64,000 bases of DNA from Anniella stebbinsi (GCA_029215795.1 JARDYH010000003.1:176278382-176342381), one strand, 5' to 3'. Counted from the first letter of the stretch, positions 23,101 to 33,553 are shown. Notes: generated from the letters alone by a model not told the origin. A program made the numbers and translations.

Positions 23101-26100
23101 TGCATTTGGGTATCTTCAGTGCTCACTTGGAGAATCTGTTTGAATTAGAAAAGGGATCATAGGAATATTTTCTAAGAGGTAAAAAAACATGATAACTACT
23201 GTGCACATTTGTTAATAGCCTTAATATAAAAAAGCTTTAATATATAAAAAGAGATGCTGATCATAAATTTAAGGAGCTCCAGAGTTTTACCAAATATGAC
23301 AAAATAATATGCTGGATTCATTTTAATATCAATAACTTGCAGCTACAGAGGAATGCCAGACTTTTAAGCAAATTTTAACTGAGGTATATGTTTAGTGAAG
23401 GATAGTATGGCAGCCTATATAAGTGCAATAGCAAGCCTCCCCCTTGAAATGCTAAGAACTATCTAGGTAGTTAGCTGTAGTAGGAAAACATGTTTTTGAC
23501 TAAGCCTGCTGGAATCACATCAACAAAACCTCTTATTACCACCAGCATCTCATATAAACCTGTGAAGAAGAGAAGCCATGAACAATCACTCATTCATCTC
23601 TTAAACACACACTCTCTGAGCTGAAGTCATGCTGTTTAATTAGGCTTATTTAACATACATGTCTACTATAATTAAGGGACAAGTCAACCCATACCTGAAA
23701 CAGTTGCCACCCAAATAACATTGGGTTTAGGGCACACTAGTGTAAAATGTGCCATTAAAGAACAGTGTTCTATATGGATATAGCTGTTTTCTAATTCAGC
23801 AGAACTGCTGCCAATCTCTCATGATAATTTACTGTGTTCATTTCTGTGTACAACACTTTGCAGATCAACAGCTGTTCCTTAGCCAAAATAATATCTGAAT
23901 TTCCCACCCCCGCCCAGGAAAATGTAATGAGTTCACTGTGTACTTGCAAAACAAAAAAACACCACACACCTCCATCTCTGGGATGTATCTGCTTGGTCCT
24001 TGTCCCAGTGGTCTAGGGATCCTAATTCCAAGTTCCTAGAAAAAAAAATACTATCTGAACTTTAAGCTATAAACATCTCAGTTGCAGCATCGAGGAAAAC
24101 AGAAAGAATTCACCACTGAAACGAACAGAACTGTCCTTGTTTCAGAAGTGTAGTCTGTGGAAATTTTCTCTCCATGCTTCATAACAAGCCACACTTGTTT
24201 ACAGTATACTGTACTGCTGCCATTAAAAACAATGAAACCTGGTTCACTGAAAACCTAGTTTTGCATAAAGTACTTGGCAAAGTGTCCAGAACAAGGAGTT
24301 CAGTACACAGCTGCCAGCAGTAGTGTCAGCGATACCAAAGGCTTTTGAAGTACATCTGCACATCCGCAAACTAGAATATAAAATATCTCAGTATCTTTCA
24401 GGAAGCAACATCACTGTAATCTTATCAAAGGTTTGAGTGTGGGGGGGAGTTGTGTACTTTTGTGGTTAAAGCACATGCAAGCAGTTTTTAAATTGGCTTT
24501 TTGAAAATGATGAAGAACAAGTTGTAATTTCTCAGATTAAATATAGAGTCGACATGAAACACCATCTACCACAAAACTTTCACTGAAATAATCGACATGC
24601 TCTAACGTACAGCCAAAATTCTACAGTCAGTTGACAAGGGAAGTCATTCTGTGAGAACCTCTGAGAGGCCATAACACACATTACAAATTTAGTGAACTCA
24701 GTATGCTTTTACAATGAATGCCACAAAAACCCATCTCTGTACAATACTGTATGAATTGGAGCCATACTTCTGTGTGATGTGTACGGAGTTAAAATATTTA
24801 ATTTCTTCCCATTACAAGAGTTCACCATAAAACACAGGATTCAGTTCTTTCGTAATGTGCGAAGCAGCTCTGTCAAATAGCCTTTTTCAATAACTTAGGT
24901 TGTCCTTCCCCAACCTGATATCCTCCAAATTCTCCATGCTGGCTGGGATGATATCAGCTGTAGACATCTCGCATCTGGAGGGTACCAGGTTGGGGACGGC
25001 TGGCTTAAATTATTACTTCTACTTTTTTGTGCAAGTTCACTTTAATAGGAAACATAGTAAATATGGGGCCACTTGCCTTTTGAGGGGTACTAGTTGTCAA
25101 CCCCAAAATAGGAGTGTGTGGACAAAGTCATAATTGTTGTAATGGAGCTTGCCAGCAGTCTATGGGGAAAGCAGAGCCAGGCCTCCGACTACACTAACTT
25201 GAGAGTGTCCCTCCAGTAAAATCAGTTGCAAGAAAGAACTTTTGTGCTTTGCACATTGCCAACAATTTTCAGGAACTCCAATTACAGGAAAAATGGGCAC
25301 TTGGAATTTATTTATATAATAAATTTTACAAGCTCGCTTTCAGGCTAGAGAAAGCTTCTGATTTTATCTAATCAGATGTATCATACAAGTGGCTTTATTA
25401 CAAGGTGATTATATTTTAAAAGTTCAACTGTTAGCTAAAAGATCTGTGAGAATAGTAGTAGTAACTTTGACAAATGACGTGTTCAAATCACTTTCACTGA
25501 TCTAGGACAGAATAGATTTTTTTATATGTCTGGGAAGGGAGGGGGAAATCAAAGTTATGCATAGTGGCAAATTGCTGCAATTTGGATACCAATTACTGCT
25601 GAGGTGGGTTTAATGCGGATCATCAGGAAACACTTAATTCAGAGGCTAATTATTTGTTGCCAAAAAAATAAAACACACTATATAAAAACGGGAACAGAGC
25701 TCTTTTTTGGGCGGGGGGGGGGGGCACCTGGTCCACTGCAGGCAGGAAAACATAAGTGTTGTATGGCTCCACCTCTGATATTATTCCTCCTTTTTTCCTC
25801 TCCTTGTTAGGCTAAGCATAGAGTTCTGTGCCTCCTACTAGCACAGAAAACAGGACTGAAACAGTGCCTGCTGAGTCCCTGTCTTTGCACAATGCCTTTG
25901 CTGATACTGCATGCTGTGCAAAGCCCGCACTAGGGAAAGTGGCTGCTCTTTCTGGCTTGGGCCAAGTCCTGCCACCCTGCATCCCCAGTGTTATCTCCAA
26001 TCTAAGATCAGTGATAACGGTAAGGATGCCCCTGTGGGCACCAGCAAAAACTTCCTCACTGTTACCTCAGATCTGAGATTACACCAGAGATGGTCTGTGA

Positions 26101-29100
26101 GGAGATTCTTCCAGGGACGGTGCTTGGAGGCTAAGCTCTACCTCCTGAAGGAACCCCAGGAGGCTCCATGAGCCAGACTGGGGTGCCCTGTGGGCTGAAG
26201 GTTCTGCACCCCTGATATAAATAGTAAGAAGACATTTCTATGCAAAATTTAAATACAGCAGAAGCCCACAAATTTAATATATATTTGAGAAGAGACAGTC
26301 TAGCGCTATAAGCCTATGCATACTTACTCAGAAGTAAGTCTCGCTTATCCACTAATAATTCTGTTTAGGATTGAAGCTACAGAGAAAAACTTAAGCAAAA
26401 AATACATTTTACCTGATGCAATCAAATAAGCAAAACTCAATTTTAAAAGACCTTCATGGTCCTACTGCAAGAACTTGATCCTAGAACAAAAGAAGCAAAC
26501 TTATAGCTATAACAGATAACATAGTAGTTGTGTTCCTGTTGCTAGAAAAGTTTTCAGTCTAGAAACAACTGAACAGGATTCAGTTAGCAAATATTCTATT
26601 TATAACATGAAGTTCAACTATTTCCACAACACTTTCCCTATACATATTTAGCTTCTGAAGATCTATCATGCCAAAAGAAATAACCTGAATCCACCCTTCT
26701 ATCAAGTACAACTACTTTCATGTTATTCTTGCATGGCCCTGCCTATCATTACCCTGAATGGAAGTGCCCAGCAAGAACTAGCCATGGCTAGGGTATGTCC
26801 TTATCAGCTGGAACTTGCTGCAGAAACTGGGAACAGCTATGTATCCCCAACCAATTTCTGTAGCAATTCCCACTTGTTGCATGATGCAATAGAATACTGC
26901 CTCAGTATTGACAACATGCTGGAGGTGGCATTCTCAGACAACTGCCAGGGCCCAAACACTCCAGCAGGGCCAACTGGTACCAACGCTTCCCCTCCCTGGG
27001 CTGCCTCTGGCATCACCACCACTGCCACCAATCCCTTTTTTCAGCACTTTTTGTATGGGAGCCAAGCAACTTTTCAGTTCCAATCAGCACTAGATTCTCC
27101 TGGGCATTGCAGTGTGGGATATTTAATATGGCGAACACTAGGCTGACCATATGAAAAGGAGGACAGGGCTCCTGTAACTTTAACAGTTGTAGAGAAAAAG
27201 GAATTTCAGCCAGTGTCATTTGTATGCAATTAGTTCCTGGTGAAATTCCCTCTTCATCACAACAGTTAAAGTTGCAAGGGCCCTGCCTTCTTTTGTATAT
27301 GGTCACTCTAGTATAGTGCCTGCACCTTTAACTGTTGTGATGAAGAGGGAATTTCACCAGGGACTAATTGCATGCAAATGACACTGGCTAAAATCCCCTT
27401 TTCTCTACAACTGTTAAAGTTACAGGAGCCCTGTCCTCCTTTTCATATGGTCAGCCTAGCAAACACCCACTCTGCTCCCAAGCAGAAAGACTGGTGCCAC
27501 TGGATAAACCTGGAGGACTGGAGGTGATGGCAACTGATGGTGATGCCAGGCGGGGGGTGAGGGGTGAGCCTGAGTAGTACCCATGACAGAGCGCATTCTT
27601 GTTTTTCCAGGTGGGGATTGGTGGCAATACTGCCACACTATCCGTGGCACTATACCAATGGTTCACTTAAGCCTGGTGCTGACTCAAGTGGCAGAAAACA
27701 CATGCATTGACACTACTTTTTGTAGTGTGTGTGGGAGATGCTATAATTTTCTAACACAGAAAAATAACAGGGCTTTTTTTATTTGATCCACCATATCTCT
27801 TAGTTAAGAAAGAAGCACAAAAACATATCATGAAAAGCAGCGAAGGTGAATTGCCAGCCTCTTGATGGCATCAGTTATGCAAGATTTTCTTGAGCTCTCT
27901 CCGACCAGTTTTAGCCCCTGTTCTGCCCTGTTGCACACATACTCCTAAGAACCTTCAGAGGAGAGGAAAGGTTAAGGACTCATAGAAGACAGCTGAAACG
28001 CTGGAGATTGTTTGTGTATGCATTCCGTGCCAAGTTTGTCTCCCCTGCCAAAACCCTCCTTCAGGTCTTTTTCTTCAAGTTCTCTACAAATTGTCCCTCA
28101 AATGTTATGGTTTTCATTACCACCTTTACATTGACACCCAGCTCTCTCCCCTCACCTCCTGAACTATCTGCTTTACTCCGATCCCGTATCTCAAGCTTCC
28201 TTGCAGCTATTTCTACCTGGACACTTTGTTGTCATCTCATGACAGTGAGAGCAAACTTCTCACCTTTCCTTCTAGGCCCTCCTCTCCTCATATTCTTGTT
28301 CATAGCGGAACCCTCCATCCTGTTGAATAGTCACAAAATGTTGACTTTATCACAGATTCCTTTGTTCCCTATATTTATCTCACCAAATCATGTCACTTCT
28401 CCCTTTACAATATTGCAAAAATACAGCCCATCTATTTTGCCCCCCTGGTTCATGCTCTGTCCAGCTCTCACCCAGACTACTGTAGCTTTCCCTACAGTCT
28501 TCCGTAGTCTCACCTCTATCCAGAGTTCTGCTGACTTACTATTTCTTACGCCTGGAACTGCATCCCAGGCCATCTTCCTTCAAATCTCACCTCAAAAGAC
28601 TACCTTTCCCATGAAGCCTTTTATAATCCCATAGTTCTTCTACTATACTGTAACTATGCCCAAGTATGTGTAACTAAATGCATTTTCTTCCCCCTTTGTC
28701 TACTGCCTCCCCTTTCCTCTTTGTCAGACTGGGTGAGTCAGAACAGTGGAGCTTATAGCTTGGGATGGAATTTGACAGCCCAACCTCAGGAGGCACAGGC
28801 CACCAGGGAAAAAAGCTTGTTCTTTCCTCAATTGTAGAGCCTGACACCACTATCACAGCTAAAGATGCTTCCTAGTTTGGCCATGGAAAATCCAAGCCTC
28901 CAGCTGAAGCTTCCCAATTTGGAGCTTAAAATTTGAATATCATGAGCAAATGAGGCTGTTCTGTTGGCTTTCACCCATGCAGTTCTGAACAAGGACTCTA
29001 CGTATGTTACAGACCACATTCTCTTTTAAAACCAAACTCTATAGTCAGCTGAGAAGTACCACTTGATAGTTCCCTACAGACATCTAATATAAACAGCAAA

Positions 29101-32100
29101 GGAAGAGCAATGTCTTCTATGTTGCTGGAACCTTCTTCTTTTAAATGTTCTCCTAATTTCAAGCATTTTGTACAGTTACACACAAGGTTATTCTTTTTAA
29201 AACTATTTTCAAAATAATATATCTACCAAGTGCCTAATTTAAAAAACCTATGTAAATGAGCAGCATTACCACAAATATATTTCCTAACCATTTGCTTTGC
29301 TAACTCCTAACCTATTAAAGTTGCTTACAAATATAATTGCATTTAAATTGCATGTCTACCTATTGACACATTACACACATTCTGGAGCACTTCATTGTAT
29401 TTAACTTCAAGAGGGGAAAATAGGTAAAGAAGATACGATAAAGGAGGAACAACAACAGATCACCTAAAAACACTTGGACATTTTGCCACAAAATTTCTTA
29501 ACTCTGTAAGACTTAACACTATAAATATCTAATGTTTGTTTATTTTCAAGAATGCATGGACCAAATAGTAGCAGGTTTTACATACTTTTGGACTTGTATA
29601 TAATGTAAATAGTAAAATGATGCAATTGTCAAGCATATGAAAAAGCAAACCTGACCACAATCTTTATTATACTCTCAAGGCCCCTGTAACAAGTTTCTAA
29701 TATTTAATCCAACTTCTCTGCTAGTTTATCTTGCTTTGTTTCCTGTTCAGTATACAAACAGCACCAGATTTAATCTGTGACCAAAAATGATAAGCTCTAC
29801 ACAAACATCAAAATTTACTTTTAAAAAAGAAATGAAATTAATCTCATGCAAAAGTAGGAGAAAGTGAAGATAAACTGGTTTGTGCTAAATTTCCTATGGT
29901 AGATTTATCAAATTCTCTTGTTCTCGTATAACCTGTGATTCCTACAACCATACTACTGGACCTTTTACTTAGTTACAGGCGAGCAAGTTGTAAATCACAT
30001 GCCCATCTCAAATATCTCTTGAAGACAGTAACTTGCTGATCATGGCAATGACTAATACCAGTCATACTTTAATGCATTGACTGGTATTCCATTCCAGGTT
30101 ATTTTGACATCTCTAAGCAGATCAGAAAAAAAGGAGAAACACCATAGATTATCACAGGAGACAATTATCTTGCTAGAGGAAATTCTGCAGACACTATCTT
30201 CTTAACAACCCCCTGAGGAAGGCCTTTGAATAAAATACAGGCTGAAATGCATGGGGCTTCTTTAAAATAAACTTTTTACATCCTGAGAACCAGTTTCTCC
30301 TTTTTTCTGACCTGCCTTGTATGCTCTCCTCCTTTTGTTTTTGATTTGACATCTCTGAGCAAACTAATGCCCAGTTGAAACTAGACTTCGTGTTTTTATT
30401 TCAGCTTGAGACAATAACTATACTGTCTCAAAGAGTGTTATCTAGCCTCAGAGGCATACTTTATGAGTTTAATCTCTGATTGAGATAAGAGTTTATTCAT
30501 TTCCCCTTGTGCATAAAAGACAAACCTGTGGTTAATTACAGTGAGATAAAGTAGGTGATCCATGAGTTCTCTTTGCTTAGTCTGAGATGTTATCCAGACA
30601 CATTGTTCCAATCTAAATTCTGAAAATCAACATAATTCATGGCTGGCATTTACATTGTTTTGAGATGTTTAATTCCTAACCAATTATTTTAAATTTTGGT
30701 ACTTTTGTGTTTTCAGAGAGAACTTTTTAGAAACTGAATACTGCAGCTCTTGCATATGGATTTTAAACATCCCAATTATGTTCCCCTAAAATCAGAAAGG
30801 TTTTATTTTCTCCTTTTTATCATATATAATTTTATTGAAATTCAAGTAGATGTTAGATGCCATTGACTATTTGCACAATATTTTTATCTCTAGTTCTCAG
30901 AATACCTTTACAAACATTCTCCGCCCAATCATAAAGACGCAGATTAGTTTCATATAAGAAAAGCAGTAAAATCACTGTGATGAGCACAAGGTTATTCATC
31001 ACCTTGCGCTCATCAACGCAGGAGACCAGAACTTTATCCACTTGAGCTGCCCTCTTATACTTCTGCAATGTTGTTTTGAAACGACTACAGGCATAGTCTT
31101 GCAGGAGTTTGTCTATTGTGTTAGACCAAGTGCCTGGGGCTTGAAAAGCTAGTATCACAGCTTTACATACTTCTCAAGAACATGCAAACTGCAAAAACTG
31201 TTGGCTTTGTCCAAAAACCACTTCCAAAATAAAGTGAATTGTTTACAGCTGCAAGAGATTTGCAAGGGAGGAATATTGCAATCCATGAATAAACCATACT
31301 AAATATTTCCGGTTAAGAGATAAACATGAGACCAACCAGTGCAATGTATAGAACATGTTTCTGTCAACAGATTAGTTATAGATAAATAGAATTTTCCAGT
31401 TGGAAGAGACTTTGTTAATCATCTAGTCCCAACTTGCTAAACACAGGAGGCAACTATAGCAGCTCTGACATGACCATCCAGCCATCTCTTAGCTTGAATG
31501 ACTCTAGCAAAGATCAGGCAGTCTGTTCCATTGTCAAACAGCTCTTACCATTAGGCAGTTTAGCCAAAATCTGCTTCTCTGCCATTTCCACCCACTGGTT
31601 CAAGAATATTGGTTCTAATATTATTATTTTTTTATGGAGAGAAAGTGAACAGTAATATAGCTTGCAGTACTTTGGCACAGATTTTGAAGTGCACTGAGAA
31701 AAGATAACCATAACATTTATACCTTTAGTTGGGCCTGTGCTGCCATTTACCCAATGCAGAATTGCTTTTCTAGAGTTGTTAAACTACAGAGAACAATGCT
31801 TTTCCATTCGTTGCTAAGTACTTAACAGTATGACCACATCTGTGGAAAGTGGAATCGATTGTTCCTAGAAGTTTGAACAGTAGCACCAGGGCAAACTGGA
31901 AAATTCAAATCTAAAAGCAAATCTAAGTGATATTACCATGCTTCCAGCAATTCCCCTGATTTACTTTTCTGACTTGGGGGCGTGGGGCTAGTCTTCCCAT
32001 GGCTTTCCTTGTACAATTTTGCAACTGAGAGAGTGAAATGACAAGCCACACAGACTTGGTCACCTTAAAGTGCTGCGATCCTCGAAATCTCATGAACATC

Positions 32101-32391
32101 CCAACGTACATCAGGTCAGTCCTTCACACCAGATGAATAAGCAGCACGGGTGTCTGCGAGCCTCTCCAAACTGAACTGGTTAAAACACGTTGAAGAACGG
32201 CCCCAAAGAGAAGTTTACCTATCCCAGGAGGGCAGCAACGAATACGAAAGAGCTCTCTCCCATTTAGGTCCTCATCCTCGGTCTACAGCAAGCCCCCTTA
32301 CCTTGCGGTTCTGGCTCCCACAGCGGCTGCAGCGAAAAGGCTGCACGGCTCCGCAGCCTTGGCTTCGCTCGGCTGTGCCTGCCAGCTTCAT
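13629..32391 (-). CDS. SESN1: Sestrin-1, short (T2-type) isoform, complete, 10 exons
   Basis: Joined exons (32391-32302, 24035-23970, 23135-22935, 20719-20537, 19636-19397, 18456-18309, 16565-16453, 16233-16043, 14885-14741, 13715-13629) give 487 residues with all phases matching; human T2 is about 492. Sestrins bind GATOR2 and restrain mTORC1 when leucine is low; they also act in the oxidative-stress response. The redox helix reads [15 protein letters not shown] with Cys126, Tyr128 and His133. The leucine pocket is intact: Thr381, Thr384, Thr393, Leu396, Arg397, Trp451 and Glu458, equivalent to sestrin-2 numbering plus 7. The GATOR2-contact Asp pair is Asp413-Asp414 in RYDDYDYG. The protein ends [13 protein letters not shown]. 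The N-terminal exon is the diverged part; the T1 exon is not seen. Human SESN1 is induced by p53 and FOXO. Confidence 0.96.
13716..14740 (-). other. SESN1 intron 9
   Basis: It contains a compound (GT)n(GA)n(ATGA)n microsatellite at 14239-14296 and a 74-codon open frame (13844-14068) that I do not recognise. Nothing else stands out. Confidence 0.6.
14239..14296. repeat. Compound microsatellite (GT)n(GA)n(ATGA)n
   Basis: Direct reading: GT run 14239-14252, GA run about 14255-14280, ATGA run 14281-14296. Confidence 0.95.
14741..14885 (-). CDS. SESN1: SESN1 exon 9
   Basis: It encodes (R)[38 protein letters not shown] and [10 protein letters not shown]. It supplies the Asp pair linked to GATOR2 binding, and Trp451 and Glu458 of the leucine pocket. 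Donor GTACAT, phase 0. Confidence 0.95.
14886..16042 (-). other. SESN1 intron 8, with a short DNA-transposon copy
   Basis: It holds the terminal-inverted-repeat element at 15159-15505; the rest is AT-rich and unremarkable. Confidence 0.6.
15159..15505. mobile_element. Short non-autonomous DNA element (copy 1 of family also at 52.83 kb)
   Basis: It starts ggctgcctctacacaagag and ends cttgtagagggggtc, which are approximately inverted. Shared with 52828-53548 are the block tttaaagctctttcaag, a CpG-bearing block with ttatcgaatg and gttttattttgc, and a right end with gcgcataatc, accaggcg and gaattcttg. It is CpG-richer than the surrounding intron. No target duplication was identified. Confidence 0.7.
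16043..16233 (-). CDS. SESN1: SESN1 exon 8 (leucine-site threonines)
   Basis: It encodes [60 protein letters not shown] and FGI. It supplies Thr381, Thr384, Thr393 and Arg397 of the predicted leucine pocket. Exit phase is 2. Confidence 0.96.
16453..16565 (-). CDS. SESN1: SESN1 exon 7
   Basis: It encodes [37 protein letters not shown]. It enters in phase 1 (the split codon gives Glu), and the donor GTAGGA is phase 0. Confidence 0.94.
16815..16940. mobile_element. Palindromic MITE (aactcccatcag family)
   Basis: The left arm ccccaagctagtgtcctcca, then 'ttttggacttcaactcccat', is mirrored by 'gggagttgtagttcaaaaca' and ggaggacaccagcttgggg. Related, more decayed copies are at 22566-22690 and 24901-25007. 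The family is, to my knowledge, common in reptile genomes. Confidence 0.75.
17088..17121. repeat. (CA)n microsatellite
   Basis: Direct reading of an uninterrupted CA run preceded by a CATA variant. Confidence 0.95.
18309..18456 (-). CDS. SESN1: SESN1 exon 6
   Basis: It encodes [40 protein letters not shown] and RESMLVGCS: the charged linker between the two sestrin subdomains. The acceptor (ttgttaag) was chosen because it alone keeps phase 0 from exon 5. Exit phase is 1. Confidence 0.92.
18457..19396 (-). other. SESN1 intron 5
   Basis: AT-rich; I recognise no repeat or other feature. Confidence 0.5.
19397..19636 (-). CDS. SESN1: SESN1 exon 5
   Basis: It encodes [53 protein letters not shown] and ends AANIT: 80 codons, phase 0, donor GTAAGT. 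Confidence 0.95.
19637..20536 (-). other. SESN1 intron 4
   Basis: It holds a T homopolymer near 19706-19722; nothing else was recognised. Confidence 0.5.
20537..20719 (-). CDS. SESN1: SESN1 exon 4 (redox helix)
   Basis: It encodes [15 protein letters not shown], then [20 protein letters not shown] and [12 protein letters not shown]: 61 codons, phase 0. It contains the conserved Cys-Ser-Tyr with a downstream His. Asn-Tyr-Phe replaces the human Asn-Asp-Phe before LHVGG. Confidence 0.96.
21057..21745 (+). mobile_element. L2-type LINE, 5'-truncated 3' end, antisense to SESN1
   Basis: An open frame at 21127-21606 encodes the RT C-terminal extension: [55 protein letters not shown], then [12 protein letters not shown]. 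The 3' end has ttgttccctgcctcgatcc and an AT-rich tail. It is very similar to the LINE at 53.85-55.66 kb, which suggests a recently active family. Confidence 0.85.
22566..22690. repeat. Decayed palindromic MITE
   Basis: aactcccagatgctttggac is answered by gctaatgggagttgtagtgc; the same family as 16815-16940, with more changes. Confidence 0.6.
22935..23135 (-). CDS. SESN1: SESN1 exon 3
   Basis: It encodes [19 protein letters not shown], then [20 protein letters not shown] and [15 protein letters not shown]: 67 codons, phase 0 on both sides, donor GTATGT. Confidence 0.95.
23655..23686. promoter_or_regulatory. Candidate p53 response element, SESN1 intron 2
   Basis: Two decamers, ATACATGTCT (23655-23664) and GGACAAGTCA (23677-23686), each match RRRCWWGYYY at 9 of 10 positions. 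They are separated by 12 bases, within the 0-13 spacing accepted for p53. Human SESN1 (PA26) is reported to carry a p53 element in intron 2. Function here is inferred. Confidence 0.4.
23970..24035 (-). CDS. SESN1: SESN1 exon 2
   Basis: It encodes [19 protein letters not shown] plus EME: 22 codons, phase 0 at both ends. The acceptor follows a long T run (tttttttctag); the donor is the less common GTGTGT. This exon is shared by long and short isoforms in human. Confidence 0.93.
24901..25007. repeat. Palindromic MITE, short copy
   Basis: ccttccccaacctgatatcc at the left is mirrored by ggtaccaggttggggacggc at the right, with the mirrored ccagcatgg core between. Confidence 0.65.
26311..26380. repeat. 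Partial MITE (ttactcagaagtaagtct type)
   Basis: gcatacttactcagaagtaa followed by a diverged partner and 'aggattgaagc'. Related copies are at 35100-35188, 47486-47573 and about 61325-61395. Confidence 0.5.
27139..27458. mobile_element. hAT-like MITE, inverted dimer, 320 bases
   Basis: It begins TAGGCTGACCATATG and ends with its complement. Flanking octamers GCGAACAC (27131-27138) and GCAAACAC (27459-27466) match at 7 of 8, as expected for a hAT target duplication. Inside, a second terminus (GGTCACTCTA, about 27300-27312) is followed by an inverted partial copy, so the element looks like one MITE joined to a reversed piece of itself. A sister copy is at 42635-42954. Confidence 0.85.
28060..28640 (+). 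repeat. Decayed LINE (L2/CR1-clade) coding remnant
   Basis: Shifting between frames one finds short reverse-transcriptase-like pieces, for example [13 protein letters not shown] (near 28475), followed by a [13 protein letters not shown] stretch and [11 protein letters not shown], in the order found at the C-terminus of L2/CR1 ORF2. The 208-codon open frame across it (28008-28634) is in another frame and is not a gene. Family assignment is tentative. Confidence 0.5.
31385..31655 (-). repeat. CR1 LINE 3' fragment
   Basis: Read on + it shows, in order, ttttccagttggaagagact, catctagtcccaacttgcta, aacacaggaggcaactatag, gactctagcaaagatc and ctgttccattgtcaaacagc. This is the reverse complement of the CR1 3' region familiar from birds and reptiles, moderately diverged. 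Confidence 0.7.
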
Positions 32392-32850
32392 GCCTTCTAA
32401 AAAGAACTGGGATCGTGAGGAGAAGCTGCCGCTGCTCCCCTCGAGCTCAGAGCGCGCGACCACTTCCTCTCTCCCGGACAACCTTTGCACTGAGCTTCGG
32501 CAGGCGCGGGCTGAGGCGAAGAAAACAGCTGGAGGGCGGGGAGACCAAGGCTCAGCACAAACAACCAGCCCCGCAGAGCCCGCCCACTTTGTCTGCTGCC
32601 CACCAATGACCGGGAGGCAGAGGGACTGGGCGTCGTGGGTGGGGGGAGCGTGAGGCAAAGAGATGGGGTCTCGCGGGAGAAAGCCCCGGGATCCGTCCTC
32701 TTAGGACCGGCTCGACGCGACCGAGCTGACTGTGAAGTGGCAGATGCGGTTCCAGAGTCTCCTTCCTCACCTCCCACGTGCTGAGGCTGCCGTTGTGGCT
32801 GCAGTTAGCTTCAGAAATAAGCACAAACCGCGAGGTATCGTCGCCTTTAT
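32130..32850 (-). promoter_or_regulatory. SESN1: CpG-rich promoter region of SESN1 (T2-type)
   Basis: CpG dinucleotides are dense here against a CpG-poor background. The block covers SESN1 exon 1 and about 450 bases upstream of its ATG. An ATTGG/CCAAT motif (near 32602) and a CACGTG E-box (near 32777) lie upstream. No TATA box is obvious. The long antisense frames here reflect GC content, not genes. Confidence 0.72.
32302..32391 (-). CDS. SESN1: SESN1 exon 1 (T2-type start)
   Basis: The ATG at 32391-32389 opens [18 protein letters not shown], then [12 protein letters not shown], and ends at a strong donor AAG|GTAAGG in phase 0. It parallels the human T2 start (an MRLA opening and a CxxCG motif), although this exon evolves fast. 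It sits in the CpG-rich promoter region. The reading frame is open upstream, so the Met choice rests on similarity to human T2. Confidence 0.8.
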
Positions 32851-33146
32851 AATTTAACATTCGATTGTAAAACGTCTCACCGTTTTTAAAACTGCATTAA
32901 GGTAATTAACAAGGTATTTTTTAAAAGCGCTCTTGGCATCAGTTATGAAGCCAGCCCTGCCTCCTATAATCTGCTTCTCTGCAAAGAAACAGATGCTTAG
33001 GAAAGCTATCAACAACAACATGAGCAGAGGAGGCAGTCGTGAAGAAACATGAGAATTATACACAAATTTTGTCATATTCTCAAATACTTAAAACTAATTT
33101 AGAGGATTCCTAGATTGCAATGGAAGTGCGTGTGTAATAAAGCTAA

Positions 33147-33553
33147 GGATGCTTCCACACAGGAGGCTTCTAGCACTACAAGTTAGAAGGGTTAGGAATG
33201 GAAGACCTCATCTGGACCCTCTGTAAGATTACAGAAATGAGGCAGAGCAATGGTTCTGGAAGCACCCTAAGGCAGTTCAGGAAAGATTAGCAGAGTGAAG
33301 ATGCTAGGTACTCAAAAGGCAGCATGCAGTTCACTTTAGGGTGCTTCCAGAGGAATGCTCCTCTGCTTACAAATCAAAAGGCATTGTGTATGTATTCTGA
33401 CTTTTCCTCCTAAACATACTTGTTTCAAGAAAAAAAGATGGAAAAAGCAGTGGGGAAATCTGGGAGGGTTACAAATAGAAGATTTTATCTGCCCCCCTCA
33501 ATAAAATTCCGTGTTTGAGGCAGTGGGGCTGCAGGCTTCATCTGGAAGCATCC
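33147..33553. mobile_element. Candidate MITE with short TIRs
   Basis: GGATGCTTCCA at the left is exactly mirrored by TGGAAGCATCC at the right. A second internal inverted pair (tctggaagcaccctaa and ttagggtgcttccaga) supports the call. No clear target duplication. Confidence 0.5.

Larger units (their letters stand above)
24036..32301 (-). other. SESN1 intron 1 (8.3 kb)
   Basis: Repeats identified are 24901-25007, 26311-26380, 27139-27458, 28060-28640 and 31385-31655. No additional SESN1 exon or nested gene is convincingly visible. A 106-codon unassigned open frame at 30853-31173 is discussed in the findings. Confidence 0.55.

Noticed and set aside
28008..28634. 208-codon plus-strand frame
   Set aside because: It reads a decayed LINE in the wrong frame; LINE-like peptides appear in other frames of the same DNA.
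32062..32110. Short frame [16 protein letters not shown] with a GTGACC donor just downstream of SESN1 exon 1
   Set aside because: Too short and no family match; it lies in the first part of SESN1 intron 1.
32150..32777. Long open frames on both strands in the CpG region (up to 167 codons)
   Set aside because: High GC content removes stop codons. Only the 32391-32302 stretch is supported by similarity and a donor site. The others have no recognisable domain.
32854..33075. 73-codon minus-strand frame with a signal-peptide-like hydrophobic start
   Set aside because: An ATG, an LLMLLLIAFLSICFF stretch and a GTGAGA donor-like site are present, but there is no recognisable mature domain; hydrophobic runs are frequent in T-rich codons. 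RNA evidence would be needed.
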